A DNA stretch of 64,000 nucleotides. It comes from Deltaproteobacteria bacterium Ga0077539 (lineage in GTDB: Bacteria; Myxococcota_A; Polyangia; Polyangiales; Ga0077539). Under the pieces are notes generated by a model that saw only the letters and a program-made list of their open reading frames with translations, searched no databases and was not told the origin of the DNA. The stretch lies in NCBI GenBank assembly GCA_001465015.1, contig LNEO01000276.1, positions 1 through 64,000 on the forward strand, read 5' to 3'. Positions 1 through 8,483 of the stretch are shown here, in pieces. Each line of letters opens with the position of its first letter. The first letter of the stretch is position 1. A program made the translations under genes and the position numbers.

Positions 1-160
1 GCGGGGGCGGGGCGCGCGGCAGCGCGGGTGGGGGCTTTAGCACTGCGCCCAGCGCGTTCTCCTCACTTGGGGCGCGCGGCAGCGCGGGTGGGGGCTTTCG
101 CACTGCGCCCACTGCCGTTTCACTCGCTGGCGCGCGGAAGCGCGGGTGGGGGCCGCGCTC
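1..160. repeat. Imperfect ~60-bp tandem repeat, at least 2.5 copies
   Basis: A 40-bp core beginning GGCGCGCGGCAGCGCGGGTG occurs at 11-50 and again at 71-110 with one mismatch, giving a period of exactly 60. A shortened, degenerate third copy lies at about 129-152. Each full core starts with GGCGC and ends in GCGCCC, so it could fold on itself. The array runs off the left edge, so the total copy number is unknown. It directly adjoins the remnant of a CHASE-domain gene. No coding function is visible in it. Confidence 0.8.
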
Positions 161-669
161 CGCGGCTCGATGTAAAACCTCGTTCTGTCGTTCGATTCAC
201 AGCGCAAACTCTCTACTTTAGCCACAGAGTTTTCGGCGCCTATGGCCTCGTAGGCAGGGCGGTCTTCGCCGCGCACGAACTCGGCCCATGCGAGCGCGGC
301 GAGGCTGGGATGTCGCGCGAGCAGCGGACGCGCAAGCTCCGCGAACTGGTGGCGATCGTTTCGAGCGACGGCGCGAGTGAAGGAGTCTACGGCGTGCAGC
401 GCCTCGAGCGGAGTGCGCAAGCTCTGCTCTCGCGCGTCTGCCGTGGCCGCGGCGCTCCTGGCGAAGGTCGACTGCTCGTTGGCGCGGCTGCGGGCGAAGA
501 GCGCGAGCGCGAGCAGGGCCGAGAGCGCCGATCCGCTGGCGGCGATGATCGTCGGCGTTCGCCGCGCTCTTGCTGCGGCGCCGTGCCGGGGTGTGTGATC
601 CGTGACGAGCGAGCGATCGGGTCGATTTTGCCGAACGGTGACCGCGTTCGACAAGGTCGTCCTCGCCAT
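37..669 (-). pseudogene. Truncated CHASE-domain sensor, 5' fragment
   Basis: Read from a possible ATG at 669, the product has a short N-terminus, one membrane segment (about residues 40-60), then the start of an extracellular CHASE sensor domain (about 60-147). The segment with LARHPSLAALAWAEFVRG followed by RPAYEA is typical of the first half of CHASE. Homology stops near position 230. Beyond it the frame stays open only through low-complexity sequence and the 60-bp repeat, and no second half of CHASE, kinase or cyclase domain follows. I read this as the 5' fragment of a membrane histidine kinase or cyclase gene broken by rearrangement. The start is uncertain: the ATG has no clear ribosome site and lies only 25 bp from the divergent kinase start. 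Confidence 0.5.
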
Positions 670-694
670 ACGAACGGTGATAACATGCTTCGCT

Positions 695-1969
695 ATGAGC
701 GCAGGGAGCGCAGGGAGCGCGCCGCCAACGGCGCCTGGGGGCGAGCGTTCGTCGGACGTGTCGCTCTTCGAAAAGACAAGGCTGGTGCTGGCGCGCATCA
801 GCCTCAACGCGAGCGAAGAGCTGCTCCGAGGGATCGGCGGCGCGCTGCAAGCGAGCGCCGAGACGCTCGCCGTCGATCGCGTCGGCGTGTGGATGTTCGC
901 CCACGACTGGTCGAGCCTCCGGTGCGTGGCGTTGTATCAGCGAGGCGTCGGGGTGAGCGCGGGCGGCGCGGTGCTCGACGCGACGAAGTTTCCTGCGTAT
1001 CTGGCGGCGGTACGAGCGCGGCGAGTGATCGTCGCGGACGACGCGTGCGTCTTCGCCGACACGTGCGAGCTGGCAGATAGCTACCTTCGACCGACGGGCG
1101 TCACGTCGTTGCTCGACGCCGCGCTCTACCGCGAAGGAGAGATCATCGGCGTCGTGTGCCACGAGCACGTCGGCCCCATGCGCGCTTGGACCCAACGCGA
1201 GTGCGACTTCGCGGCGTCGGTCGCGGACATCGTCGCGGTGCTGTTCGAGCAGGCCTCGCGGCTCTCGTCCGAGGCGGCGCTGGCCGAGCAGCGCGCGAGG
1301 GAGGCGGAGATTCGAAAGCTCGACGCGCTCGGACGGATGGGCGCTGGGCTCGCCCATGATTTCAACAACATCCTCGCGGCGATGATCATGGGCGCCGAGG
1401 CTGCTCGGCTGCGCGCGCGCTCGGACCCGGCGATCGCGTCGCTGCTCGACGCCGTGATCGCGAAGGGCGCGCTGGGCGCCAAGCTCGTGCGCCAGATCAT
1501 GACCTACGCGCGCAAGGGCGGATTCGAGCCCAAGGATCTCGATCTGGCAGAGCTCGTCCGCGCGATCGCGCCGGTGCTCGACTCGTTTGTGCACGATCGT
1601 TGCGCGCTCGTCGTGTCGCTGCCGAGCGCATCGCTCTGTGTGCACGCGGACCGAACGCAGGTCGAGCAGCTGCTCATCAACCTCGTGCTCAACGCGAAGG
1701 ACGCTGGAGCAAAGACGATCACGCTCGCGGTCCGAGCCGAAGGCGACGACGCGGTCATCGAGGTGAGCGACGACGGCGAGGGGATGGACGAGGCGACGCT
1801 GGCGAGGGCGTTCGAGCCCTTCTACTCGACGAAGGAGCGCAAGTCCGGGGGCGGGCTGGGCCTGCCCCTCGTGCAGAGCATCGTCGCGCAGCACGACGGC
1901 CGCATCGACGTGACGAGCAAGAAGGACGAGGGGACGAAGTTCTCGATCGCCCTGCCCAGGACGGGCTGA
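695..1969 (+). CDS. GAF-domain sensor histidine kinase
   Basis: Soluble two-component kinase of 424 residues. A GAF sensor domain (about 35-190) is followed by a dimerisation helix with the phospho-accepting His in GLAHDFNN (His about 221). An HATPase domain then shows the N box (LLINLVLNAKDAG), the G1 motif SDDGEGMDEAT and the G2 motif GGGLGLPLV. The His-Asp-Phe-Asn-Asn box is the form common in hybrid and NtrB-like kinases. No transmembrane segment and no receiver domain are present, so the partner regulator must be encoded elsewhere. ATG 695 is preferred over an upstream in-frame ATG at 602 because the domain begins well after it. It is divergent from the CHASE remnant. Confidence 0.9.
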   Translation: MSAGSAGSAPPTAPGGERSSDVSLFEKTRLVLARISLNASEELLRGIGGALQASAETLAVDRVGVWMFAHDWSSLRCVALYQRGVGVSAGGAVLDATKFPAYLAAVRARRVIVADDACVFADTCELADSYLRPTGVTSLLDAALYREGEIIGVVCHEHVGPMRAWTQRECDFAASVADIVAVLFEQASRLSSEAALAEQRAREAEIRKLDALGRMGAGLAHDFNNILAAMIMGAEAARLRARSDPAIASLLDAVIAKGALGAKLVRQIMTYARKGGFEPKDLDLAELVRAIAPVLDSFVHDRCALVVSLPSASLCVHADRTQVEQLLINLVLNAKDAGAKTITLAVRAEGDDAVIEVSDDGEGMDEATLARAFEPFYSTKERKSGGGLGLPLVQSIVAQHDGRIDVTSKKDEGTKFSIALPRTG

Positions 1970-2049
1970 GTCGACCGGCGCTCGGATCGAAATCCAATGG
2001 AGCGTATCCTCGGTCGCCGGGCCATCTTCGCGGTAGCTTCCGTAGGCAC

Positions 2050-3096
2050 ATGGAGAACGGCGGCGAGATCCCGAGCGGCTGGGCGGACGTCCTGCGAGGT
2101 GAGCGAGCGCTCGTGACGGGCGCCACTGGATTTCTCGGCAGCGCGATCGTCGAGGCGCTGCTCGATCGCGGGGCGCGCGTGCGCGTTCTGGCGCGGGGCG
2201 ACGTGCTCGGCCCACCGCTGGAGGGCAGGGACGTCGAGGTGATCGTCGGCGCGATGACCGACGAGCGGGTCGTCGAGCGCGCGCTCCGTGACGTCGCGTA
2301 TGTGTTTCACGTGGCTGCGGACTTGCGGATGTTTCCGGCGGCGTACGACGAGGCGTATCGAGCCAATGTGACCGCGACGCGGGTGCTCGTCGAGGGCGCC
2401 GAGCGCGCGGGCGTGCGACGGTTCGTGTACACCTCGAGCGGCTCGACCCTGGGCAAGCCGCGCGACGCGTTCGACGGGCCCGTACGGACGATCGACGAGA
2501 CGTGCGAGTACAACTTCGATGGCCTCGGGTGGGTGTATCCACCAACGAAATTCCTGGGTGAAGTCGAGGTCATCGCCGCGTGCAGCCGCGGGCTCGGCGC
2601 CGTGATCACGCACCCCACTGCGATCTTCGGGCCCGGTGATTGGAAGAAGAACCTCCTGCCGCTCTTTCGCGCGCCCTCGCAGTGGTACGGGCGCGTCGCC
2701 ACGCGAGGGACGCGGAGCGTGTGCGACGTGCGCGACGTGGCCGAAGGGCACCTGCGCGCGGCGGTCCTCGGCCGCTCGGGCGAGCGCTACGCGCTGTCGG
2801 GCGAGCTCTTGTCCGTGAGCGATCTCATGAGCGCGATCGCCGAGTCCGTCGGAGGGCGCGGCCCGAGCGTCGCGCTTCCGGCGCCCTTGGTGCTGACGCT
2901 CGCGCGCGCGTCGCAGACGATCGCCGAGCTGTGCGGGCGGGCGCCGCTGTTTTCGCGAGAGATGGCGATGCAGTCTTGTTTTCGTGTGTGGGTCTCGTCG
3001 GCCAAGGCCGAGCGCGAGCTCGGGTATCGCTCGCGGCCCGCGCGCCAGTCGATCCGCGACTCGGCGGAGTTCTACGCGGCTCGCGGCTGGCTGTGA
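2050..3096 (+). CDS. NAD(P)-dependent epimerase/dehydratase
   Basis: Extended short-chain dehydrogenase/reductase of 348 residues. It has the nucleotide-binding GATGFLG at residues 24-30, the catalytic Ser region YTSSGSTLGKP and the YPPTK active-site Tyr-Lys pair. The layout is close to dihydroflavonol-4-reductase and hopanoid-associated sugar epimerase (HpnA-like) proteins. The substrate cannot be read from sequence, since sugar nucleotides, steroids and flavonol-like ketones are all used by relatives. It lies 80 bp after the histidine kinase on the same strand and may be cotranscribed. The next gene converges on it. Confidence 0.88.
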   Translation: MENGGEIPSGWADVLRGERALVTGATGFLGSAIVEALLDRGARVRVLARGDVLGPPLEGRDVEVIVGAMTDERVVERALRDVAYVFHVAADLRMFPAAYDEAYRANVTATRVLVEGAERAGVRRFVYTSSGSTLGKPRDAFDGPVRTIDETCEYNFDGLGWVYPPTKFLGEVEVIAACSRGLGAVITHPTAIFGPGDWKKNLLPLFRAPSQWYGRVATRGTRSVCDVRDVAEGHLRAAVLGRSGERYALSGELLSVSDLMSAIAESVGGRGPSVALPAPLVLTLARASQTIAELCGRAPLFSREMAMQSCFRVWVSSAKAERELGYRSRPARQSIRDSAEFYAARGWL

Positions 3097-3118
3097 GCGC
3101 GACGTTCGCGGGGGGCTC

Positions 3119-3562
3119 TCACGGGCGTTCGGGGCAGCCGTCGTCGTCTTGCACGCCGTCGCGGTCTTCTGCGTCGTTGGGGCACAGATCGTCGACGTCT
3201 CGCACGCCGTCGTGGTCGTTGTCGGGATCGGGGCAGCCGTCGTCGTCTTGAAAGCCGTCGCGGTCCTCGGGGTCGGTCGGGCATCGATCGTCGGACGATG
3301 GGATTCCATCGCCGTCGTGGTCGGCCCCCGAGCCGCTGTGGCCGGTCGTCATCGCGGGGTCGCGCTGAGCGGGCGTTGGCGTCGCGACGCTGGCTGTTTG
3401 GGTGCGCGTGCTGGGCGCTTCGCGCTGCGCGGATGCTGCGTTTCCAGCGGCCGTGGGCTGCGGCGCATAGGAGACGCGCTCGGCGTTGTCCTGGCACGCG
3501 AGCAGCGCGAGCGCAGCGGATGTCAGCCCGATGAAGCCGCGACCGTACGAGACCCTGATCAT
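3119..3562 (-). CDS. Small lipoprotein with thrombospondin type-3 (calcium-binding) repeats
   Basis: 147 residues. A signal sequence ends in the lipobox LALLAC (Cys about 23), so a lipid-anchored envelope protein is expected. After a Thr/Ala/Pro-rich linker come about three Asp-rich TSP3 repeats of the form DHDGDGI...D.CP, DDDGCPD..., DNDHDGVRDVDDLCP. The repeated D-x-D-x-D-G loops bind calcium in this family. Such repeats usually precede an OmpA-like domain, but here the protein simply ends after CPERP, so it is either a free-standing calcium-binding lipoprotein or a shortened OmpA relative. The start was taken at the ATG that gives a proper signal peptide. Confidence 0.8.
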   Translation of the reverse strand: MIRVSYGRGFIGLTSAALALLACQDNAERVSYAPQPTAAGNAASAQREAPSTRTQTASVATPTPAQRDPAMTTGHSGSGADHDGDGIPSSDDRCPTDPEDRDGFQDDDGCPDPDNDHDGVRDVDDLCPNDAEDRDGVQDDDGCPERP

Positions 3563-3710
3563 GGGCGGCGATGGTGCCACCGACCGAGCGTCGAAGGTTG
3601 TCGGCGCCTCGATCGACGACAGGGAAATTGCGGCGCGACGATCGAATCGCGGCGGGGAAGCGAACGGGCAGTTGCGGCGGAGGTCGATTCGGTGCCACCA
3701 GTACGAGGCG

Positions 3711-4670
3711 ATGGTGAAGAGCGTAGCGCGAAAGACAGTGTTGCGTGATGCGCAACACGAGGCCGACCCGCTGACGGAGCTCAGGCTCGTTCGAAGAGCG
3801 ATCGAGGCACGATCGATCTCGGCCGCCGCGCGGGCGGTGGGGGTCGCGGTGTCGACCGTGACGCGCGCAGTGCAGCGGGTAGAGAAATCGCTGGGGGTTG
3901 CGCTCTTTGTGCGCAGCACGCGGGGCGTGGTGACGACCGAGGCGGGCAGGCAGTACGGCGAGCACTTGTCCCGCTGGCTGAGCGACGAGGACGCCCTCCG
4001 CGCGCAGCTCGGCGCCGTCAAAGCCGCGAAGAAGGGAACGCTCAGGGTGACGGTCCCCGTGTTCGTCGCCGAGCAGGTGTTGCCCGCGGTGATCGAGGCG
4101 ATGTGCGCAGAGCACCCCGAGGTCGCGCTGGACATCCATGGCAGCGACGACGTTCGTGACCTTGTGTCCGAGGGGTTCGACCTCGCGTTGCGCATGGGAC
4201 CGCTGCCAGATTCCGCGCTCGAGGCGCGCAAGCTGCTCAGCTTTCGTCGCGTGGTTTGCGCGGCGCCGTCGCTGCTCGGCCGCGTGGGGACGCCGGTGCA
4301 CCCGACGGCGCTGGCGCACCTGCCGTCGCTGCACTACGGCAGCGGCCCTGGCGCGCCGGTGTGGAAGTTTGTTCATCAGAGCGGCGAGGCCGTCCGCGTG
4401 TCCGTCGCGAAGGTGTTTCGCAGCAACAACATCGCGCTCTTGTGCGCGCTCGCCGAGCGGGGAGTGGGCTTCGTGCGACTGCCAGACTGGAGCGTCGCGC
4501 AGGCGCTGAAGGCCGGGCGGCTCGTGCGCGTGCTCGAGGCGTGGAGCGCCGATACGCCCAGCAAATTGCCGACGATGTACGCGGTTCATCCCAGGGACGC
4601 GGGCAAGGCGGGGCTGCGCGCGGTGTTCTTGCAGACGCTCGAGCGCGTCGTGGACCCGCGCCATCGCTGA
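3711..4670 (+). CDS. LysR-family transcriptional regulator
   Basis: 319 residues. An N-terminal winged helix-turn-helix (about 21-80, with SISAAARAVGVAVSTVTRAV) is followed by the LysR substrate-binding domain (about 108-305). The long insertion-free effector domain with LRVTVPVFVAEQVLPAV resembles the LysR subgroup that regulates adjacent oxidoreductases and hydrolases. It is followed in the same direction by an alpha/beta hydrolase, the likely target gene. A perfect palindrome lies inside codons 10-16, and a close match lies between this gene and the hydrolase, suggesting autoregulation. ATG 3711 follows a weak GAGG. A GTG at 3738 (start of the palindrome) is an alternative start that would put the operator at the very 5' end. 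Confidence 0.9.
   Translation: MVKSVARKTVLRDAQHEADPLTELRLVRRAIEARSISAAARAVGVAVSTVTRAVQRVEKSLGVALFVRSTRGVVTTEAGRQYGEHLSRWLSDEDALRAQLGAVKAAKKGTLRVTVPVFVAEQVLPAVIEAMCAEHPEVALDIHGSDDVRDLVSEGFDLALRMGPLPDSALEARKLLSFRRVVCAAPSLLGRVGTPVHPTALAHLPSLHYGSGPGAPVWKFVHQSGEAVRVSVAKVFRSNNIALLCALAERGVGFVRLPDWSVAQALKAGRLVRVLEAWSADTPSKLPTMYAVHPRDAGKAGLRAVFLQTLERVVDPRHR
3738..3758. promoter_or_regulatory. Perfect 8-5-8 palindrome at the start of the LysR gene
   Basis: GTGTTGCG, five bases (TGATG), then CGCAACAC: arms of eight with no mismatch. LysR regulators bind dyads with a T-N11-A core, and this fits in size. It lies within the first codons of the regulator if ATG 3711 is the start. A related dyad lies at 4675-4695. 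Confidence 0.5.
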
Positions 4671-4674
4671 GCGA

Positions 4675-4704
4675 GCGTTGCGTTCTGCGCAATACGGCGT
4701 TGCG
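4675..4704. promoter_or_regulatory. LysR-type dyad upstream of the hydrolase gene
   Basis: GCGTTGCG, five bases (TTCTG), then CGCAATAC at 4675-4695. Each arm differs by a single base from the palindrome at 3738-3758, and the spacing is the same. An extra half-site GCGTTGCG follows at 4697-4704. It lies 50-80 bp upstream of the hydrolase ATG, the expected place for a LysR activation site. Confidence 0.5.
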
Positions 4705-4754
4705 CGTGCGGGCGGTTCTCGAAGCGCGTGTCCCGACGCCACATCGTGCGCACC

Positions 4755-5690
4755 ATGAACGAGCAAAGTGCAAAGGGCGACGAGGTTACGAGCACGCCGT
4801 GCGTCGTGCGCGCGGCAGACGGCTTCGAGGTCGAGGCGACGGAGTATCTTCCTCCGAGGGACATCGCGCGGCGCGGGGCGGTGCTCATCGCGGGGGCGAT
4901 GGGCGTGGCGCAGGGCTACTACCGGCCGTTTGCCGAGTGGCTTGCGCAAGAGGGGTTCATCGTCTTGACCTTTGATTTTCGAGGGATGGGGCGGTCGCGC
5001 AAAGGTCCGCTCCGTGACGAGCGGGCGGACATCGAGACGTGGGCGCGCGAAGACGCGGCGGCGGCGCTGCAAGCGCTGGCGCAGCGGTCCGAGGGGCTGC
5101 CCATCACGTGGATCGGGCACAGCCTCGGCGCGCAGATCGTGGGAATGACTCCAGGCCACGAGCGCGTGGCCCGCGTGCTGACGGTGGCGGCAGGCAGCGG
5201 GTACTGGCTCGAGAACTCCGCGCCGCTGCGTCGCAAGTCGTGGCTCTTCTGGTTCGGCGCGGTGCCGATCGCGACGCCGATCTACGGATATTTTCCAGGA
5301 AAGAAGCTGCGAATGGTGGGGGATCTCCCCAAGGGCGTGGTTTTTCAGTGGCGAAAGTGGTGCATGAACCCGAACTACGCGGTCGGGGCAGAGGGCGAGC
5401 GCATGCGCGCGATGTTCGCGTCCGTTCGCGCGCCGATCACGGCGCTGTCTTTCGACGACGACGAGCTGATGTCCGAGGCGAACACCCGCTCGCTGCACGG
5501 GATGTACTCGAGCGCCGAGGTGCGACACGTAAGGGTCTGCTCGCTCCGAGACCGCGGGGCGCGAATCGGACACTTTGGTTTCTTTCGTCGCGAAATGCGC
5601 GAGTCGCTCTGGGCTCCGCTCGCGTTCGAGCACCTCGCGCGGCTGCCGCGAGACCCTTCGCCTGGCCGGGCGAGTAACGGGAAGACATAA
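4755..5690 (+). CDS. Alpha/beta-fold hydrolase
   Basis: 311 residues. The nucleophile elbow GHSLG (Ser about 123), an oxyanion-type DFRGMGRS loop, a late acidic residue in SFDDDELMSE and a His in IGHFGFF complete a plausible catalytic triad. The family includes esterases, lysophospholipases and haloperoxidase-like proteins; the substrate is not predictable. There is no signal peptide. A GTG at 4728 is in frame, but ATG 4755 was chosen because the extra residues are not family-like. Position directly after the LysR gene and its second operator suggests inducible control. Confidence 0.85.
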   Translation: MNEQSAKGDEVTSTPCVVRAADGFEVEATEYLPPRDIARRGAVLIAGAMGVAQGYYRPFAEWLAQEGFIVLTFDFRGMGRSRKGPLRDERADIETWAREDAAAALQALAQRSEGLPITWIGHSLGAQIVGMTPGHERVARVLTVAAGSGYWLENSAPLRRKSWLFWFGAVPIATPIYGYFPGKKLRMVGDLPKGVVFQWRKWCMNPNYAVGAEGERMRAMFASVRAPITALSFDDDELMSEANTRSLHGMYSSAEVRHVRVCSLRDRGARIGHFGFFRREMRESLWAPLAFEHLARLPRDPSPGRASNGKT

Positions 5691-5807
5691 CGGATGCGGG
5701 CGGAATTTTGCGCAGAATGCGAGGACGAGTTGAGCATTTTCGCTCCGTTCTGATAGCGTCTAGCGCCGCGCGACCTCGAACGGGTGGCGCGCATCTCAAG
5801 CCAGCCA

Positions 5808-6929
5808 ATGTCGACAACCGCCCCTTACGACGCGTTTTTGCAAGCCTGCGACGAGATGCAGCGGAGGCGCGATCGGGTCGCCAAGCCGATGCTCGAGGCG
5901 CTGATTCAGCGGCACGTAGGGCCCGACCTCCCGAGCGAGGATCTGCTGTCGCACATCATCGCAGAGAGCCTGCTCACGAGGCTCGATCGCAAGCTCGTCG
6001 AGGCGAAGAACATTTATTTGCAGCGCTTCGACATCCCGCAGATCGAGCTCTTCTACCGCATGTGCGAGGGCTATCCGCAGGTCCCCGCGGCGCATCGGGT
6101 CGCCAACCAGTTTCTCCTCGACGCCCTCACGCAGTCCCGTGAAGCGACGCTCTTCGAGATCGGGATCGGCCGCGGAGTGCAGGTCGCGTCGCTCATCGGC
6201 GAGCTGCAGAAAGACCCAGGGCACCTTCGATCGCTCAAGATCCTGGCGCTCGACCCGGACCTGACCAACCTCGACAGCGCCCAGGCGCGCATCGAGGGGC
6301 TCTCCAAGGGGCCGATCACGGTGACGTTTCAACGCGTGCACGCGATGCTCGAGTCCCTCGCGCCCTCGCAGCTCGCTCAGCTCGCGCGGGACGCGGGCCA
6401 CAACGTCGTCGTCAACAGCGCCTACACGCTGCACCACACGGTCCACAAGCCCAACGACACGGAGCTCCGGACCAACCTTTTGCGGCGGATCGCTCAGTTC
6501 TTTCGGCCGCAGCTGTTTACGCTGGTCGAGCCCAACGCAGACCACGACACCGAGGCGCTCGCCCGACGGGTGGACGCGTGCTTCAAGCACTTCGGCGCGG
6601 TGTTCGACCTGCTCGATCAGTCGGATATCCCGAGCGAGCACAAGTTCGTCGTCAAAGAGAAGTTCTTCGGCCGCGAGATCCGCGACATCTTCGGCGTGAG
6701 CGACGCCTATCGTTGCGAGCGACACGAGCACTACGAGTCGTGGCTGTTTCGATTCGCGAAATCCGAATGGGCGCCGTACGCGCGCCAGGTCGAGCACGGG
6801 CTCGTTCTTCCGGCGTATTGCAGCGTCGATTCCTCGCCCGGCCTCGTTCGTCTCGGGTACAAACAACAACCCCTTATCGCCGTGTTCGCCTTCGAGTCCC
6901 CCGGGGCGCGCACAGGAGCCGAGCAGTGA
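5808..6929 (+). CDS. Bacterial GRAS-domain protein (GRAS-1)
   Basis: 373 residues with the hallmarks of the GRAS fold, an S-adenosylmethionine-methyltransferase-like Rossmann domain known from plant regulators and some bacteria. A VHIID-like strand-loop TLFEIGIGRGVQ lies at 114-125, VVNSAYTLHH at 201-210, LVEPNADHD at 239-247, FFGREIRDI at 286-294 and ERHEHYESW at 304-312, with a terminal SAW-like segment around 349-362. About 110 N-terminal residues are helical and shared with the second GRAS protein downstream. It opens the operon; GTG of the next gene overlaps its stop. Whether it binds a small molecule, methylates, or acts as a docking protein is unknown. A GTG at 5784 is a possible earlier start. 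Confidence 0.82.
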   Translation: MSTTAPYDAFLQACDEMQRRRDRVAKPMLEALIQRHVGPDLPSEDLLSHIIAESLLTRLDRKLVEAKNIYLQRFDIPQIELFYRMCEGYPQVPAAHRVANQFLLDALTQSREATLFEIGIGRGVQVASLIGELQKDPGHLRSLKILALDPDLTNLDSAQARIEGLSKGPITVTFQRVHAMLESLAPSQLAQLARDAGHNVVVNSAYTLHHTVHKPNDTELRTNLLRRIAQFFRPQLFTLVEPNADHDTEALARRVDACFKHFGAVFDLLDQSDIPSEHKFVVKEKFFGREIRDIFGVSDAYRCERHEHYESWLFRFAKSEWAPYARQVEHGLVLPAYCSVDSSPGLVRLGYKQQPLIAVFAFESPGARTGAEQ

Positions 6930-7465
6930 CGGCGCAAGAACAGAGCACGATGCTGGTGCACGGATCGCTGATGGTGGGCTACGCGCAGGCCTGCAAGAAC
7001 CTCAACATCGTTGCAGGCCGCGCCGCGCACACGTTCATCGACAAGCTCGAGATCAACAACTGGTATCCGCTCGAGCAGTGGCGCGAGCTCGAGCGCCTGG
7101 TGCTTCGCTCCTACGCGCGGGTCGAGCCCATCCTCGTGCGCGTCGGCGTCGAGATGATGCTGGGCTGGTATCACTACGGGCCGGGCCGAGCGCTCGTGAA
7201 GAACGGGGCTTCGTTTCTGCACTTTCAGACGGGCTCGCAGGGCTTCACGTCGGTCGTGCAGGGCGCTCCCGAGGTCATCGGGACGTTCGATATGGATTTC
7301 TACGATCGCCGCCGCGGCCGCGCAGTGATTCACTCGACGACGCCGTTCAACCGATGGATGGAGCGCGGCGTGTTGATCGGTGGGTTGAGCGCGCCAGGCG
7401 ACCTCGACTACGTCGACGTGTTGCAGGGAGACGATCCGGACCTGCTCCACTGTGAGTTTCACTGA
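6926..7465 (+). CDS. Uncharacterised protein, possibly HNOB/V4R-like sensor fold
   Basis: 179 residues, start GTG overlapping the GRAS-1 stop by four bases, so translational coupling is likely. No family is recognised with confidence. The order of elements (a helical first half with YPLEQW at 47-52, VGVEMMLGWYHYG at 73-85, a GASFLHFQTGS strand at 95-104, then a beta-rich end with VIHSTTPF and RGVLIGG) resembles the haem-NO-binding-like and 4-vinyl-reductase-like small-molecule sensor domains. The myxobacterial DUF2378 group has a similar layout. No clear haem-ligand His can be assigned. Its place between a GRAS protein and a PP2C phosphatase suggests a ligand-sensing or adaptor input. Confidence 0.6.
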   Translation: MTAQEQSTMLVHGSLMVGYAQACKNLNIVAGRAAHTFIDKLEINNWYPLEQWRELERLVLRSYARVEPILVRVGVEMMLGWYHYGPGRALVKNGASFLHFQTGSQGFTSVVQGAPEVIGTFDMDFYDRRRGRAVIHSTTPFNRWMERGVLIGGLSAPGDLDYVDVLQGDDPDLLHCEFH

Positions 7466-7519
7466 ACCGACGTCTCTCGCTAGAGACCCTCACTCCCTTA
7501 ATTCAAGGCCGGTGCCGAC

Positions 7520-8446
7520 GTGCCCCTCACGCTCGACGAAGTGCTCGCGCAAAACGACCCCACGCAGGTGGAGCAGCTCTCGAAAGAAGAGCTCCACCGC
7601 ATGTTCTGGCGCTTCAAGGGTCAGCAGAAATCCTCGGACCGCGACAAGGCGTTCTGGCAGTCGACCAACGAGAACCTCAAGGTCGCCTACGAGCGCCTCG
7701 ACGAGCAGGAGCGAGAGCTCGCCCGAGCGTACGGGATCATTCAGGAGGACCTCTCGGTCGCCCACAACGTGCAGCGCGCGCTTCTGCCGCGAGTGCTCGG
7801 TGAGATGGCGGACGAGATCGAGGTCGGCGTCTATCACAAGCAGCTGACCGAGGTCGGCGGCGACTACTACGACTTCTTTCGACTGCCCAACAGCCGGTTC
7901 GCGATCGGCGTGTTCGACATCTCGGGCCACGGCGTGTCGAGCGCGCTCATCACTGCGTTTCTCAAAGCGCAGTTCATGCAAGTGATGGAGCATTTCGACA
8001 GCCCGCAGGGCATCGTCGAGTGGGTCAACCGCACGTCGTTCGACTTTCTTCGCGAGGTTCGAAAGTACGCGACGGTCAACCTCGTGACGTTCGATCCCGA
8101 CGGGATCCGCTACGTCTCGGGCGGCGGGTACGGCTACCTCATGCACGGCGAGCAGACGTTTCAGTTCGAGAAGAAGAACCACTTTCTCGGGCTGCGCTTG
8201 AAGCCGTACCGAGAGTTTTCTCTGCCGTTCGCGAGCGGCGACCTGCTCGCGCTCTACACCGACGGCATGGTCGAGGCGCAGAACAAGCAGGGCATCGACT
8301 ACTCGGTGCGTCGGCTCAACGACGTGATCGCGCGGCACCGCAACGAGCCCTGCGAGGACATCGTCGCCCGCTGCGTCGAGGACTACACCGCGTTTCGCGC
8401 GCAGGACACCGATGACATCACGCTCATCGTCGTGCGTCGCCGCTGA
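7520..8446 (+). CDS. SpoIIE/RsbU-type PP2C phosphatase with N-terminal coiled coil
   Basis: 308 residues. The first ~80 residues are helical and charged, predicting a coiled coil or linker (DKAFWQSTNENLKVAYERLDEQ region). The rest is a PP2C/SpoIIE domain with metal-binding acids in GGDYYD (113-118) and DISGHG (133-138), then LYTDGMVEA and the terminal DDITLIVV. These enzymes dephosphorylate STAS-type anti-sigma-factor antagonists or SiaC-like proteins. With the next two genes it forms the phosphatase-kinase-antagonist set of a partner switch, comparable to SiaA, SiaB and SiaC. Unlike SiaA it has no membrane or HAMP segment, so its input must come from a partner protein. GTG 7520 is the only reasonable start. 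Confidence 0.9.
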   Translation: MPLTLDEVLAQNDPTQVEQLSKEELHRMFWRFKGQQKSSDRDKAFWQSTNENLKVAYERLDEQERELARAYGIIQEDLSVAHNVQRALLPRVLGEMADEIEVGVYHKQLTEVGGDYYDFFRLPNSRFAIGVFDISGHGVSSALITAFLKAQFMQVMEHFDSPQGIVEWVNRTSFDFLREVRKYATVNLVTFDPDGIRYVSGGGYGYLMHGEQTFQFEKKNHFLGLRLKPYREFSLPFASGDLLALYTDGMVEAQNKQGIDYSVRRLNDVIARHRNEPCEDIVARCVEDYTAFRAQDTDDITLIVVRRR

Positions 8447-8483
8447 GCCGTAGCTCGAACCGTCGCAGGGAGCAGCAACCCCA

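Noticed and set aside
37-1969. CHASE fragment and GAF kinase as one split gene
   Set aside because: They are on opposite strands and the GAF kinase is complete by itself.
5705-5722. Third LysR half-site (TTGCGCAGAA) after the hydrolase gene
   Set aside because: Only one arm matches the two stronger dyads and the other arm is poor; likely chance.
5730-5756. TTGAGC/TGATAG as the GRAS operon promoter
   Set aside because: Spacing is only 15 bp and both boxes are weak; not listed as a feature.
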